From Drechslerella dactyloides (lineage: Eukaryota > Ascomycota > Orbiliomycetes > Orbiliales > Orbiliaceae): a stretch of DNA of 64,000 nucleotides. The translations under genes and the position numbers were made by a program. Within the stretch, counting starts at the first letter, position 1. Every line of letters begins with the position of its first letter. The notes below the pieces were generated by a model. That model was not told the origin of the DNA and did not search any database. It saw nothing but the letters and a program-made list of their open reading frames with translations. Below are positions 47,249 through 58,320 of this stretch, in pieces. Where the stretch lies: NCBI GenBank assembly GCA_020064725.1, contig JAGTWJ010000019.1, forward strand, positions 2,046,001 to 2,110,000, read 5' to 3'.

Positions 47249-49384
47249 ATGAGCTATCTGGTTCCGTTCTACTACCGGTATAATCCCGCGTCTACATCGC
47301 GGGGTATGTCGGCATATCGCCAAACATTTAATCCGAGAGCTCTAACCCCTGTCCGCGAGGAGTCTGTGTCCTCCAGGCAGCAAAGCGGTCGTTACACACC
47401 GCAATACAGAAACTCCAGCGATATGGAGCGAGGAGAGCCTCTATTCGCTGCCAATACGACTGCCCGCGGTCGCGCTCATCCGACCGCGGCTACTATCGCG
47501 AATATAGGCGACATTTCACTTGAATCCGACGAAGGCAGAGACCGCGGGCTCAGACCCCCAACGGGAGACCAGAGTACAATTATGGCGAGTCCTACGATTG
47601 TAGAGGAGAAGAAACACGAGCAGAAGAAATACGACAAGTTCAAAAAATATACATTCACAGCTGCTGCGATGTCAAGTACCGTCGAAGCATACGTATGTAA
47701 AACTTGGGAGTTGCTTTACCAGGAGTGGAGGCACCCATTTGGACATTTGGATCTAACAAACTCCTTTGCGATACAAGGCAACAATTCTCCCGGTTATCTT
47801 CCAAGTCTTCTTCGTTTTCACAATGGGACATGTCGATGAAGCCTTCGCCAGCGGTATTCCCACCTTGCGTGGGATCATTTTCAATCTTTCGATCTTCCTC
47901 GGAATTCCCATTGGTAGCATTATAGCCGCCCATCTATCACGCAAAAGCAATGATAAGAATGTTGCTTGTGGGTTCATGTTCTTGATCTTCTTAGGCGTCT
48001 TGCCTACAACCTTGGCTGGTACTGGCTTGAGCATCCCGTTCCTGCCTGTCATGATTTCCTTCCGGGCTATAACTGGTATCGGAATCGGCGGCTGTCGTGC
48101 TATTAACGCACTCACGTCCGTTCGGTAAGTTGCAATAGAAAGCAGCTCTTTATTTGGTTAAGATACGAACTTACTAAAACAATTTCTTTAGTGTCGCTAC
48201 ACCTAAATGGCGAGGCCTTCGGATGACATATATTGGCGCAAACAGTGCTATTGGGTATATGGCCGCAATTGTTTCCGGTATCGGTGCTCTTTGGATCTGG
48301 GGAGGTAGCGTGTCACATATTTCAGCCACAGATTGTGACGAAAACTGCAGAATTGAGATGGATAAGTGCTGGTAAGTCCTATTAGCTGGTTAATTGATTA
48401 TATCCAAAGCTACAGTCGACTATAATGTCCTAACAAGCTTTTATCAACAGGCGTCTGGTCTCTGGCACTCTCATGTTGTCCATCCTCTTCGCATTGACCA
48501 CTCGGATCATGTCTTCACGCAAATCTCCGCACCCAGAGAATACGTCTCGTGTAATTCTCAAATTTTCGCCTCCATTCATACAATTCACTCGCAACTACCG
48601 GCGGCACAATCGCTATATGTACCCTTTGGTTCATTTATGCGTGATTGCCCTCTTGTCTTCGGCAACCTTCTACGCTATGCTATTCAATCTTCGACTTATC
48701 TTGGAGAAGATACACTTTGCACCAACCGTTCTGCCAGAGTCGTATCAATCTGCACGCCCTCTGAACGACAACTTTGCTGAATACACAGTCACAGAATACG
48801 TACGCCGCATGTTACTTGGCTTCTTAGTCATCGTTGGTCTCGGTATAATCCTGGGATATATCATTCTCGGGGCACTGGTGGACGTGTGGGGTCGAAAGAG
48901 GCTCCTGATTTCGTCACACATCTTCCTCTGTGTTCTTTTTTCGGTGTTGGCGGGCTGCTGGGAGCTGCTGAGTATGGAGGGTTCCCTAGGGCTAGTTTGC
49001 ATCGCTTTCCTCCTGCAAGTCACTGGGCCTATAGGGATCGGTTACGTTTATGCTGCTGAGTTGTTCCCTAGGGCTTACAGACACTGGTGCTTTCTGCTCG
49101 TTGATATGTTTGGTTGCCTCGGGGCGATACTGGGCATCTCGGCAGGCACGGCGGTAATGCATTCAGGACCTGTTTCGAGCCACAAGTTTGGAGGGATACG
49201 GGCTGCTTGGTGCATGTTTGCAGTGTGCGCATTTTGCGGGCTTGTGTCTACAATGGGACTCGTGGAGACTGCAAGGAAAGAAATCGGAGTCATCGAGGGC
49301 GAGTGCTATGGCGACTGGGGCAAATGGGGCGATAGGCGGAGGATGAGGCCGGAAGGAGCGGGAGCCGACGAAAGCGAGGCATAA
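47249..49384 (+). CDS. MFS transporter, sugar-porter-like
   Basis: Model: join(47249..47692,47778..48124,48192..48371,48451..49384), 634 aa, phases consistent. It is a membrane transporter with about twelve hydrophobic segments from residue 149 on. The sugar-porter loop DxxGRK appears as LVDVWGRKRLL, and AAELFPRAYR resembles the late PET/AAELFP-type loop. The second half of the first cytoplasmic loop motif is unusual (AAHLSRKSNDKNVA). About 148 hydrophilic residues rich in Ser, Arg, Thr and Glu precede the first membrane segment, probably a regulatory cytosolic tail. The substrate cannot be told. The start could also be the in-frame ATG at 47306. It converges on cog5. Confidence 0.83.
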
Positions 49385-50082
49385 GGATTAGCTCACTATT
49401 TTGCATGATGACCGCAGGCAAAGTCGGTTTGGGAGTTTCTGAAATTGTTCGCGAGTGTGTTCATGTTGTTTACTTGCTCTGTGTGGGTTTCTTTTCTTGT
49501 GGACGCTTTTGTCTTGAAGTCAGAGATGCGGGAGACTTCGCGTTCAGGTACTGGGAGCATCGTGTCTGCTTTCTTGATGCAGGCATATCGCATATTGGGA
49601 TTGGATAACAGTACTGTTTGGATTTGTTGGTTCTGCTCGTTGATATTGTTACTAGACGCACGGGATGGAGTTGAAAACTCTCCGTCTTGGATTCAATTCA
49701 GGAAGCATGCTCCTCTGGCCAGACTGCAAAGGTGCCTCTGCCGAATCGTTAGGCGTGTCAAGGCAGATGGATATAGAAGTTACCTGTAGATGTTTTGAGC
49801 GGTATATCACACATGATATAGGAGAGGGTACTACGAGCATAGCCGGAGCGATCTCATCTATTCATCATAGCACGACCTTGCCACCAGAGATATACCTAGG
49901 CATAAATATCGTTAACTGGCGAAACTTCCTCTATATACACGACACTTGTGGCAAGGAAGGGTTTGGTTTACGAGACCACACGACGCCTGCGATAGCTATT
50001 ATATCAATATACGTACCATACATCGACGCCAGTCACTGTATCAGAGACTGGTGTCTTCAAAAGGTAGATATTCCTAAATAAT
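49385..50082. other. Intergenic, convergent 3' ends of transporter and cog5
   Basis: This stretch of 698 bases contains one arm of the 31-bp inverted repeat (49948-49978). A 138-codon frame at 49665-50081 crosses that arm and resembles nothing known, so it is probably chance. Confidence 0.5.
49948..49978 (+). repeat. 31-bp inverted repeat, arm 1 (flanks cog5)
   Basis: The 31 bases beginning GTGGCAAGGAAGGGTTTGG and ending ACGAGACCA are identical to the reverse complement of 51978-52008. The arm includes a copy of the dispersed motif YTGGYTTRCGAGAC. Confidence 0.9.
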
Positions 50083-51678
50083 CTATCTACCCAAGCTTGC
50101 TACAGCACCAAACATCATACCTACCAATCCCTCTAACCCCTTTCCGTCAGCTGCCGCGGCCCCCTCCGCGCCTCTGCTAGCGGCGTTGCCTGCGTTAACA
50201 CCCCTGATTACACAGTCCCTAAGCCCGTTTCTCACTCTATCCCTGTTCTCACGCAGAGTCTTTGCTGCGAGACCACCCTTTGACATAATCTCTCGCACGC
50301 GTGGGTCGAGATTTGAGGCGAGGGTGCGGAAGAAATGGGTTGTAAGGGAAGGAGTGTCAAGAGAGACTAGAAGCGGGGTGAGGAGGGTTTCTGATTCCCC
50401 TCTATTCTTTCTCCGTTGCTCCTTTCCTGCGCCAGATCCGCCTAGACTAGCATCCACACCTTCATAACCTTCGTCGTCAGAGGAGAATCCGGAGTCTTGA
50501 TTGCCTGCATCGGTTACACCCAAAGTGGGGTCAAAAGATGGCGTGGAGAAGGTCAGCTGTGAGGGATTCGTGGAAATGTTGGCTGGGATGCTTTGTATTA
50601 TCTTTTCCAGGGCCACGATATTTGCAGCGCGAGTGGAGACTTCAGTCAGTGTGCGGTCGAGCGTCGAGAGAGTTGTTAGGCTGCGGCTGAGGGAGGCTAG
50701 TGATGTGGTTAGTTGTGATTGAAGGTAAGATGTTATTGTTGATGTCAGGAGGCTGGTCGGTGCCTTTTGATTCGCTCCGGATGACGAGACAGTCATTGCC
50801 CCAGACGCATTGGCGCTATACGAGGTCGGGGAGAGTATGTGCAGCACGAGTATTGCAGCCATGGCACGGGATCGGGTTTCGGACGTAGTGGGATCCTTGT
50901 CGGACGCCATGGTGGTTCCGGAAGACGGCGCGAGACTGAACTCTCGAATAGTCTGCTGCGCTCGGGATTTAATCGTCCTATCTGCCGGTGTGATGACAGT
51001 ATTCAAAAGCGTCTTGATGACATCTAAGGTTTCTAAACCCGGCGCTTCACCAGTTGCATTTGTATACATTCGCCGCAATTCGACGATCGTATATGCTGCA
51101 CGAATCAGCGCCTTGGGATCTTCCTTCCGTGGGCGGCGTGGGCCTCGCATGTCATCCGAAGGTATCGCTTCGGACAGCTGGACTTCTAACTGCCGGCCGA
51201 GGAGCAGACATCGTGTGCATCCTCTTAGGAGACGTGTCGTCCGTGCGAGGTTCTCAACGACTGTGTTCAAGGGCTTGGCGACGTCGTAGCGGTCGAGGAC
51301 TTCGCGGGACAGACGCGCGTAGGAGGCCGACAAATGGGATAGCTGCTCACGGATGCTGTCAACGAGGAGCTTCGAGTTGTCGCGCGAAGTTTTGGCATGT
51401 GTGAGCAACGTCTCAGCCGACGCAGTGGTCAGCGTGTGGATGTGCGTATCAATTTCTTGAAGGTCGAAGAGGACGCGTGAGAGCGGTGTGCTCAGATCGA
51501 GCGTCGTGTCAGAGGGGTTATTGGTCGCATGGATGAGTGTGTTTGCGAAGGAGTAAGGCGAGAAGTCCGGATCTAGAAAGATGTCAAAGTCGATGTACGA
51601 CGGGGCGGCACTGTTCAGCATGTCGCCATTGGGGTTCGAGTCTGCTACCTCCGAAGAGGGATCATTGAGGCTGGTCAT
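50083..51678 (-). CDS. cog5: Conserved oligomeric Golgi complex subunit 5
   Basis: A single exon of 531 aa. COG5 is in lobe B of the COG tether, which captures vesicles returning within the Golgi and keeps glycosyltransferases in place. The N-terminal hallmark YIDFDIFLDPDFSPYSFANTL is at about residues 28-48, followed by heptad-rich helices (SRVLFDLQEIDTHIHTL, ARTTRLLRGCTRCLLLGRQL) typical of the COG5 N-terminal domain, then PKALIRAAYTIVELRRM. Fungal COG5 proteins are often shorter than animal ones (about 830), and this length fits. A low-complexity acidic insert (SGFSSDDEGYEGVD) lies at about residue 395. It is the only gene here without an intron among the conserved ones. A perfect inverted repeat lies outside both ends. 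Confidence 0.92.
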   Translation of the reverse strand: MTSLNDPSSEVADSNPNGDMLNSAAPSYIDFDIFLDPDFSPYSFANTLIHATNNPSDTTLDLSTPLSRVLFDLQEIDTHIHTLTTASAETLLTHAKTSRDNSKLLVDSIREQLSHLSASYARLSREVLDRYDVAKPLNTVVENLARTTRLLRGCTRCLLLGRQLEVQLSEAIPSDDMRGPRRPRKEDPKALIRAAYTIVELRRMYTNATGEAPGLETLDVIKTLLNTVITPADRTIKSRAQQTIREFSLAPSSGTTMASDKDPTTSETRSRAMAAILVLHILSPTSYSANASGAMTVSSSGANQKAPTSLLTSTITSYLQSQLTTSLASLSRSLTTLSTLDRTLTEVSTRAANIVALEKIIQSIPANISTNPSQLTFSTPSFDPTLGVTDAGNQDSGFSSDDEGYEGVDASLGGSGAGKEQRRKNRGESETLLTPLLVSLDTPSLTTHFFRTLASNLDPRVREIMSKGGLAAKTLRENRDRVRNGLRDCVIRGVNAGNAASRGAEGAAAADGKGLEGLVGMMFGAVASLGR

Positions 51679-52404
51679 CGTGACATCGGCTCCTGCAAGC
51701 TAGGCCGGGATAATCGGCCAGCCGATGCAGTCTGCAGCTCGGGTGTACGTCTGCTTCGAGGGGTGGTGGCGCTGCTGTTGTCGTCAATCTACAATGCGAG
51801 TCTTGGTTGAAGTTTAGAAGTTAACGTTGGTGGAGCAGATGACTAAGCGAGCTTCAACTCGCACAAGTTCACGACAACCATTGCTGGACAAGGGCAAGCG
51901 GATTCTAAGATATGATAAGTGTAGTAGGTACAGATAGAGTGCGTGTACCAAAGCAACTCGATGATATGCACTATGCCTGGTCTCGTAAACCAAACCCTTC
52001 CTTGCCACGAGGCATAAAACAGTAAGAGCAGTATCACAATCTGATATCAGTGGATCCTTGGAAATTCTGATATGGACCTGTTGTGCTCCGAACCGAAATC
52101 CTGCCACTGCTGTCGCTGTCCGTCTCTGCCCATGTTTGACACTGCTGTCCAAACACTATCGATATAGCCCAGGAAACCCAGCCTACCCGATATTTCTTCC
52201 CATGTAGGCCGACTAATGGGCTGCCAGTCCGAAATGAGCCAGGCCGACACACCTGCCGCGAATCAGATGCTGTTCGCAGCTCTGCTATCCGCGCTGGCTC
52301 CAGTCAATCCCGGCAGCGGTCCCCGGGACAGATGCCATCATCGGGAAGCAACCCGACTTCATTCACGAATCTCCCATACACCGTCGCTTTTGCCATAGCC
52401 ATAT
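51679..52404. other. Intergenic upstream of cog5
   Basis: These 726 bases hold the cog5 promoter and the 3' side of the next minus-strand gene, plus inverted-repeat arm 2. ORFs of 60-112 codons on both strands are not convincing. Confidence 0.5.
51978..52008 (-). repeat. 31-bp inverted repeat, arm 2 (flanks cog5)
   Basis: This is the reverse complement of 49948-49978 with no mismatch over 31 bases; similarity stops abruptly at both sides. It lies about 300 bases upstream of the cog5 start. Confidence 0.9.
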
Positions 52405-52990
52405 TCAGACCCCAAGTCCACCGAAAGCCCTGTCCAACTCCTCACCTGGGCTTGTTGCTACTTGCTTCCCCTTTCCATCGTTACTTCTGACACCCAGAGT
52501 CTTTTGGTCAAGTACCAGTGCAGCACCCGTCTCTCCAAAGGTTGACGAAGGGCCGACCTTCACAGGTTCTAACATGACCACTCCGGTATCCAGCCAGCCG
52601 GGTGCTACCCTTCTCTTCTCCATTAACTCACGGTCTTCTATGCTCTTGACCCACTTATCGATCTCCTCCTTGGCAGCCTTGGCCTCGTTCGTGAGATGTG
52701 CGACGAGGTTGTTGCAGTCCGCGATGAGTTGGTCCGGTGGAATGCTGGACTGGCCGGATGGAGACACTATCTGACTGGAGGATGGGGGCGGCAAGGATGC
52801 CGGGAGTGAGACATAATCGTACGGGAGTGTGATGGAAGTAGGCAGCCCCGCGAATGGGGAGACGGTAAGCGGGATCTGCGCCAGGAGCTGGTGGGCTGCG
52901 AGGAAAACATATTAGTACCAGTGCTACTGCATCGTGTACGAGATACAGGCGACAGGGAGAATGAAACCAGATACCTATATGGTCATGCAT
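52405..52990 (-). CDS. Unrecognised small protein, 168 aa
   Basis: Model: complement(join(52405..52895,52975..52990)). The first exon is 16 bases, spliced by a GTATCT donor to CGCAG, giving MHDHIAHQLLAQIPLTVSPF. I do not recognise the family. Visible features: a short N-terminal helix, a Pro/Ser-rich linker, a charged helix at about residues 78-105 (CNNLVAHLTNEAKAAKEEID) that could form a coiled coil, a compact motif KRRVAPGWLDTGVVMLEP, and a polar C-terminus. The codon pattern and consistent splicing suggest a real gene, perhaps a small subunit of a larger complex; that is a guess from the coiled coil only. Confidence 0.65.
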
Positions 52991-53522
52991 TTCTGGGAAG
53001 CTGAGGAGCCTGATGACGGTGTGATGTTTGTAGATGTGGCTGGGCTACCCGGGCTCAGCGATGCCGCCTTGGTGGAGGGTCAAACCCAACACCAACGCAG
53101 TTTGGTAAGCAACGTAACCAGCTTGTTGGCTAGTAGTATATCACCAACTCAAAATTATTTTCTTTCTTACATACAGAAACTGCATTGTAGCAGACAGTAA
53201 ACATCGAACAAGAGAGGCTGAAGGGATTGCGAACGAGACAAGTGAACCTATGAAACGCGTATACGTACGATTGTAAGAAATCAACAGCGATTTTATAAAT
53301 TTCAAAGCAACCAGAGCCGGCCTTCTTGTCCAGATCTAAGAAATGAACACCGCAAGGGCAGCGACCCATATCAAAGATACAAAGGAAAGCAAAAAGTATA
53401 TTCTGACCGAAGACACCCATTGTATGCGCGACTTCTCCTGCCCCTTGTGTACCGCTATCTCACTCGTTCTCATCATCCTCATCGTCCTCATCATCATCAT
53501 CTCTGTAATATAGCGTCCGAGT
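52991..53522. other. Intergenic downstream of the F-box gene
   Basis: This stretch of 532 bases includes a GAT-type trinucleotide run (minus strand, about 53458-53508), which reads as acidic residues in frame with the F-box gene, and a minus-strand frame (53336-53563) ending in a hydrophobic stretch, IYFLLSFVSLIWVAALAVFI. Either could be an alternative 3' end of the F-box gene. It also holds the promoter of the 168-aa gene. Confidence 0.45.
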
Positions 53523-55438
53523 TCAAACAACCGTGTTGACGTTAGTTCTATGTCTCCAAGCATATTTATTACGGTTATAGTCAGCTATCGCGTCATCCAG
53601 GTAGCCCATGTTGCATTCGTAATGCCGCCAGCTCGAATCAGAACCATCATCGAGGGCGTATACCGTGTCTAACCTGTCGAAGGCGTATTGTTTCTGCTTC
53701 GTGTATTTATCGACACCATTCTCTGACAGACGCCAAATTTTCAGAAGGGTGTCATGCCACTTCGGCGGGTCGAAATCGTCAAAGAAGTCAGGTAGTACGA
53801 AGTTTCGGCAATATCTTTGATTCCAATCCATAGAAGAGATTGAACCAGGACCTACTCGGTTCTCGAAAACGAGATCGAGCTGTCGGTTCCCGAATGCTGG
53901 GTTTGCTGTCTTGAACAAGCACAAATCGCCATACATTTCCACCCCTGCGTACACGATACTAGTTCCAATATAGTCAAAAGTTATCAAATGAAGTTTAGGG
54001 CAGGTTACGATGAGGCTGTCGACCAGATCAACTAAATTCTCGCCAGGATGCCAGCCAATTTTGAGTTCCTCCAGCTGGCTGCACCTTGAAAGTACCCAGT
54101 TAGCTGGGTTCCAAACTTCGTCAAACCAGTACCAGGCTGGGTCCGGGTCTGCACTGTCGACATGCACTGCGAGACGCTTCAAAGTCGGCGAGTGTCTTGC
54201 TACCACGTTATACCAGAAATCTTCACCCAAGCCTTCAACCATCGGGCCATCCTCGACACCCCAGATCTCCAGCTCCTTGAGGGTCGTTCTGCAGCCTTTA
54301 AGCAGTCGGGCAACATTGTTGCTGTACGCGGACGTCCCAAAGCTCTCCAGTCGTAAGTTTAAGAGAAGATCGTCAGTAAGTGGGAGAGTTATGCTATTCT
54401 TGCTGACTACCAGCCGCTTTAGTCGGAGGAGGATCTCTGGAATCAGTTTCGGAGTGGGAGTGAGCCGACTATAATATTCGAAAGATCGTAGGTTTTTTGC
54501 CGCCTTCAACTCCTTGGAAATCTGGGCCCGCCAACCGCTCACTCCTCTACACCCCTGTAAATCCAGCATTATGTGCTCAAGGCGTGGAGATCGGTTGATG
54601 ATATCGGCCAAGAATGTTGTGCTTCTGAACCGAATGAAGTCTCGCGAGCTATCGTCCATGAAGCGTAATGAAAATCGGGTCAAATTCGACAGTTGTTCGC
54701 TGTAATAGCGGAGTCTTGATGCATTCTTCAAGTTGAATGTTACTTCCAACGAGAGATTTCTGGTTTTGGCTTCCTGACATAGATATCTGGCTATGTCGTT
54801 GTGCAGTCGACAAGGCATTTCCGAGCTGGTGAGCCACCTGCAAGCCAATAAGCACGCGTACACTATTCCGGGCGCTTCGTCACTCGTGGGTCGATGTTAT
54901 ATCTGAACGTACGACAGATCGTTCATAATATGTGGGAGACTAACCTCACTGTGTGCAGTCGGGGTGCAGTTCGAAGGACGTGCCTGATAAAGCATTGAAA
55001 CAAGCCTAGTGCTTTGGTTCCTATGAAATAAACACCGTCTCCATCGTTGGTGCCCTCTCTTGCCATGTAGTCCCCATCCCAGCTGAGGTCTTCCATTTCT
55101 ATGACAATTTCAGAGAATACAAGTGGATATCGGGTGTCAATAACGATATTGCAGGTCTCGCTCCAGAAAATGCTAGGTATATGGCTGAATGAATCAGGGT
55201 AAATTACTGGATTTCTGGCAAGCAACGCCTGCAGATCCAACAATCTTTTTGTCCACGTATCGTAATTTGATTCTTCGACTCCAAGGCGGAATACAACGGT
55301 TTCAAAGAGGATTTGTGCAGTGACAATAGATACGAGACGATCGACGAATGCAAGCCTAAGTGCTTTGAGAGAAGGCCTGTCTAGGTATAGGGCTATCTCT
55401 CTTACCAGTTCGAATGGAATCGTCGTCAAATTCGACAT
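53523..55438 (-). CDS. F-box-like protein with leucine-rich C-terminal region
   Basis: Model: complement(join(53523..54837,54945..55438)), 602 aa. The N-terminus MSNLTTIPFELVREIALYLDRPSLKALRLAF fits an F-box, the part that docks on Skp1 in SCF ubiquitin ligases; the rest has LRR-like spacing of Leu (SRLRYYSEQLSNLTRFSLRF, SPRLEHIMLDLQG, CRTTLKELEIWGV, SPTLKRLAVHV, CSQLEELKIGW) typical of fungal F-box proteins with a degenerate LRR horseshoe that selects the substrate. The 107-base intron joins HTVR to WLTSSEMP in phase. The substrate is unknown; such families expand fast in fungi. The 3' end is ambiguous: just after the TGA the same frame encodes an acidic tail. Confidence 0.8.
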
Positions 55439-56680
55439 CTTGCAGCACTGGCGAGTTTACTTTGACGAGAGGCTTATGGTTGAGAGTAGACCTCAGATAT
55501 CAGATATGGTCATACAAGTAGCAATGTGTATCTGAGTGTACGAGCTATTAGTAGATGTTATGTGCAGTAGTCACACCAGACAACGGGTTGATAGGTCCCT
55601 TTTATAGACCATTCTGGACTCCTGAGAACCCCAGAGGATATACATGCTCTCCCGAATATAAATGAACGACGCTTTGTTACGCATACATTAACCAATCACG
55701 AATTCGAAACACACACCAGCTAAGTGTGGTCACCATACACCCAATTGACGGCGGCTGAGCGGGTTCGCTAGCTAGTGCTAACGGTGGAACTCTTATCACA
55801 GATCATCAAGCCTCCCGGTATCCGGTAATTGACTACCGCCTAGCCGGGCACCTGCCAGGCATTGGGATCCTAAGAAGCAACTTATATGTGCTTCAAATAT
55901 ATCGTTATCAGTCGTTACTGGTTGTACCATTTTTGTCAGGAAGAACCAAAATGTGAGGCCAGTGACAACGGTATACTGTGCTCAAAATCACAAATTTTCA
56001 TCACGCCTGAGTGCGTTAGAATCCTGTCCCGCCTCTTGTTTTTGTGTAGGTGGTTTTCGGGTCTGATATACCAGAAAGCATTCGTGTTGGAAGCGTCGCT
56101 TGCGGGCGCTTTTTCCGAGGCCTGATTGCAATATTGATGTCAGTAGCGATGTAGCTTGCATAAGTATGGGTTTTGGACATTCCGATGTATAACATAATGT
56201 GGTCATCCTTCGTATAATGTGAGATGCTAGATCTAGATGTGCAGAAAATTTATTATCGATATATCGGCCACAAAGCTTTCTTAAACATTGACAGAGAGTT
56301 TGGTGCAGTTCTAAGTGATAGCAACAAGCGCCCACAAAGTATTTTGCATTCCAATATACTCGAATATTCAAGCCATCAAGCAGATAGAGCGATATGAACA
56401 GCTACGTCATATATGCATATGGGGGCAAAGCAGATCGGTGCACCGGTGGGATCCATGAAACAATAGCGATTGGCGCGTGATCAAACGTGCGTACACATGG
56501 CCCCATGTTGACGGTTGCAATTCCCAAATTTTGTAAGCAGAGCCGAGTATTCGGGCGGATTGTTGATCCAGAAGTCTGGGAGCCGATATTGAATGCCAAG
56601 GGATGTCGGGGCCCGCGGGGTAGGTGCATGTAAAGATAATATAGTATAGGCGAATATACTAACATCCTTGGGACGGCATT

Positions 56681-56694
56681 CTGGCTTGCGAGAC
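56681..56694 (+). repeat. Copy of dispersed motif, CTGGCTTGCGAGAC
   Basis: Identical over 14 bases to the copy at 58307-58320 and differing from 18923-18936 by one C/T and one G/A change. Confidence 0.6.
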
Positions 56695-58306
56695 AAATCC
56701 TTGGCGCTTTGAATTGTGCACTGATGAGACGAAACAAAATTTTTGGGCTCGTCAAAGCGGATTAATATAATTAATTCAGAGGCCCCACTGTCTGGATTTC
56801 CTACCAAACGTAAAGACTAACTGACGAATCATTATAAATGTTCGGCTTTGATTGTGACATCATATTCGCCAAACCACTCAGGCGGTATTTCGGGAAGTGG
56901 CCGGGCCCCATTCTCCTCGTATAACTAGTTCACTCCCTACTCAATCAGCGCAAGAGGTACGTGCATCTACTTCACCCGTCTTTGAGAGGCCGGTTCTGGA
57001 GCTGATCGATCCCTCAACACGGATTGATTCTCAAGATTCACAATTTTCAGAGCGCTCGGCTGATCAAAAGTTTTATCCCGTACTATATAGAGGAATTAAG
57101 GCACTCGGGCGCGATAAGGTCAGCCACTAGCCTAATTAACCTCGAATTTCCTTGAGCAACGTCAGAACAGATCACTCTTTGACTTTTGTGCCCTGTCAAT
57201 TGCGCTTCTGTCCGCACTGCTGTGTGTCACTGCTATTGTGCCGCGTCGGACCCACAATTAGTCCCGAACCCGCAGGGCAAAATTCCAAGTTCTCAAGGCC
57301 TCAAGAACAAAAATCAGGGCGCTCCGGTGCCCCTCACTATCAGATAGCTTGATAGTTTCTTACCCTTACTAGATGGATATTCTCTCGATCCCTGCAAATT
57401 CATCCTGCACAGTCAGAATCCGCTGAAACATTATCCCACCAGACCAACATCATTTCTCAGGCGAGTTTTGGACCAACAAAATGCTGTAGAATGGAACGAA
57501 GGCGACAGAACACAGGCCGATACGAGTTCTGAGTTCCATTCAAATGCTCGCATGAATCTCCGCTGGGAATAGACTTCAACCGAGGTATACTTCTTCGAGT
57601 TCAATCTCGCGCACAAGGACTAACGACCATGGAATTATCAGATTTCTTTCTCCGTGCCGGGATCTTTCGTGTCTTCCTCTTTTGATTATCTCTTTGACCA
57701 ACTCCATAACTGGATTTCGCGGTTATCGGCATGAACTCCTGTTGTTCCTGCAAACTCCTGATCTTCTAGTCAGGCGCCCATTGGAAATATAACTCAACTG
57801 GAAATCATCTATAGTATTTTTGCTATGTTTCAAGCCTGTGGTCGTTATCATGGTCTCGAAATAATCATAAAGTCAAATCGGCGCTGCGCGCTGACCTCGA
57901 CCTTGTGTCCCTGCTAGCGCTTAGTCTCGGGGCCAGCCGCTGGCTCGCAGCGCGACAGTAGCCCTATTTGTTTGCACACTGGCGGCCGACTAGGTAAGTC
58001 CGGCCTCAAGACTACAATTATTTGAACATGTCCATTCATTCAAATACATACACGATTACGCTCCTTAAAGAAAGGAGACCAAAATCGTTTTCGGGAGGCA
58101 ATCAGCCGTAAGTAAGGACAATAACGCTAGATTATTTCTTCATAATAGGCGGCTGTACGGCCGTGAGATGTGTATCTCCGGAGTATCATCGGGTAAGAAA
58201 TGCGTATAAGAGACCGCCATATTCTGCGTGGCAAACTGAGAAGCTCGCTGAGATATCAAAATCTCTTATATTATCACCCATGTACATTTTACATCACAGA
58301 AGGCGT

Positions 58307-58320
58307 CTGGCTTGCGAGAC
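58307..58320 (+). repeat. Copy of dispersed motif, CTGGCTTGCGAGAC
   Basis: Second identical copy in this desert, 1.6 kb from the first and in the same orientation. Confidence 0.6.

Noticed and set aside
49665..50081. 138-codon plus-strand ORF before cog5
   Set aside because: No homology recognised; it spans the inverted-repeat arm and runs into the cog5 3' end.
57590..57625. B-box-like GAGTTCAATCTC with a small CGAG/CTCG stem, suggesting a tRNA 3' half
   Set aside because: No upstream A box or matching acceptor stem and no Pol III terminator.
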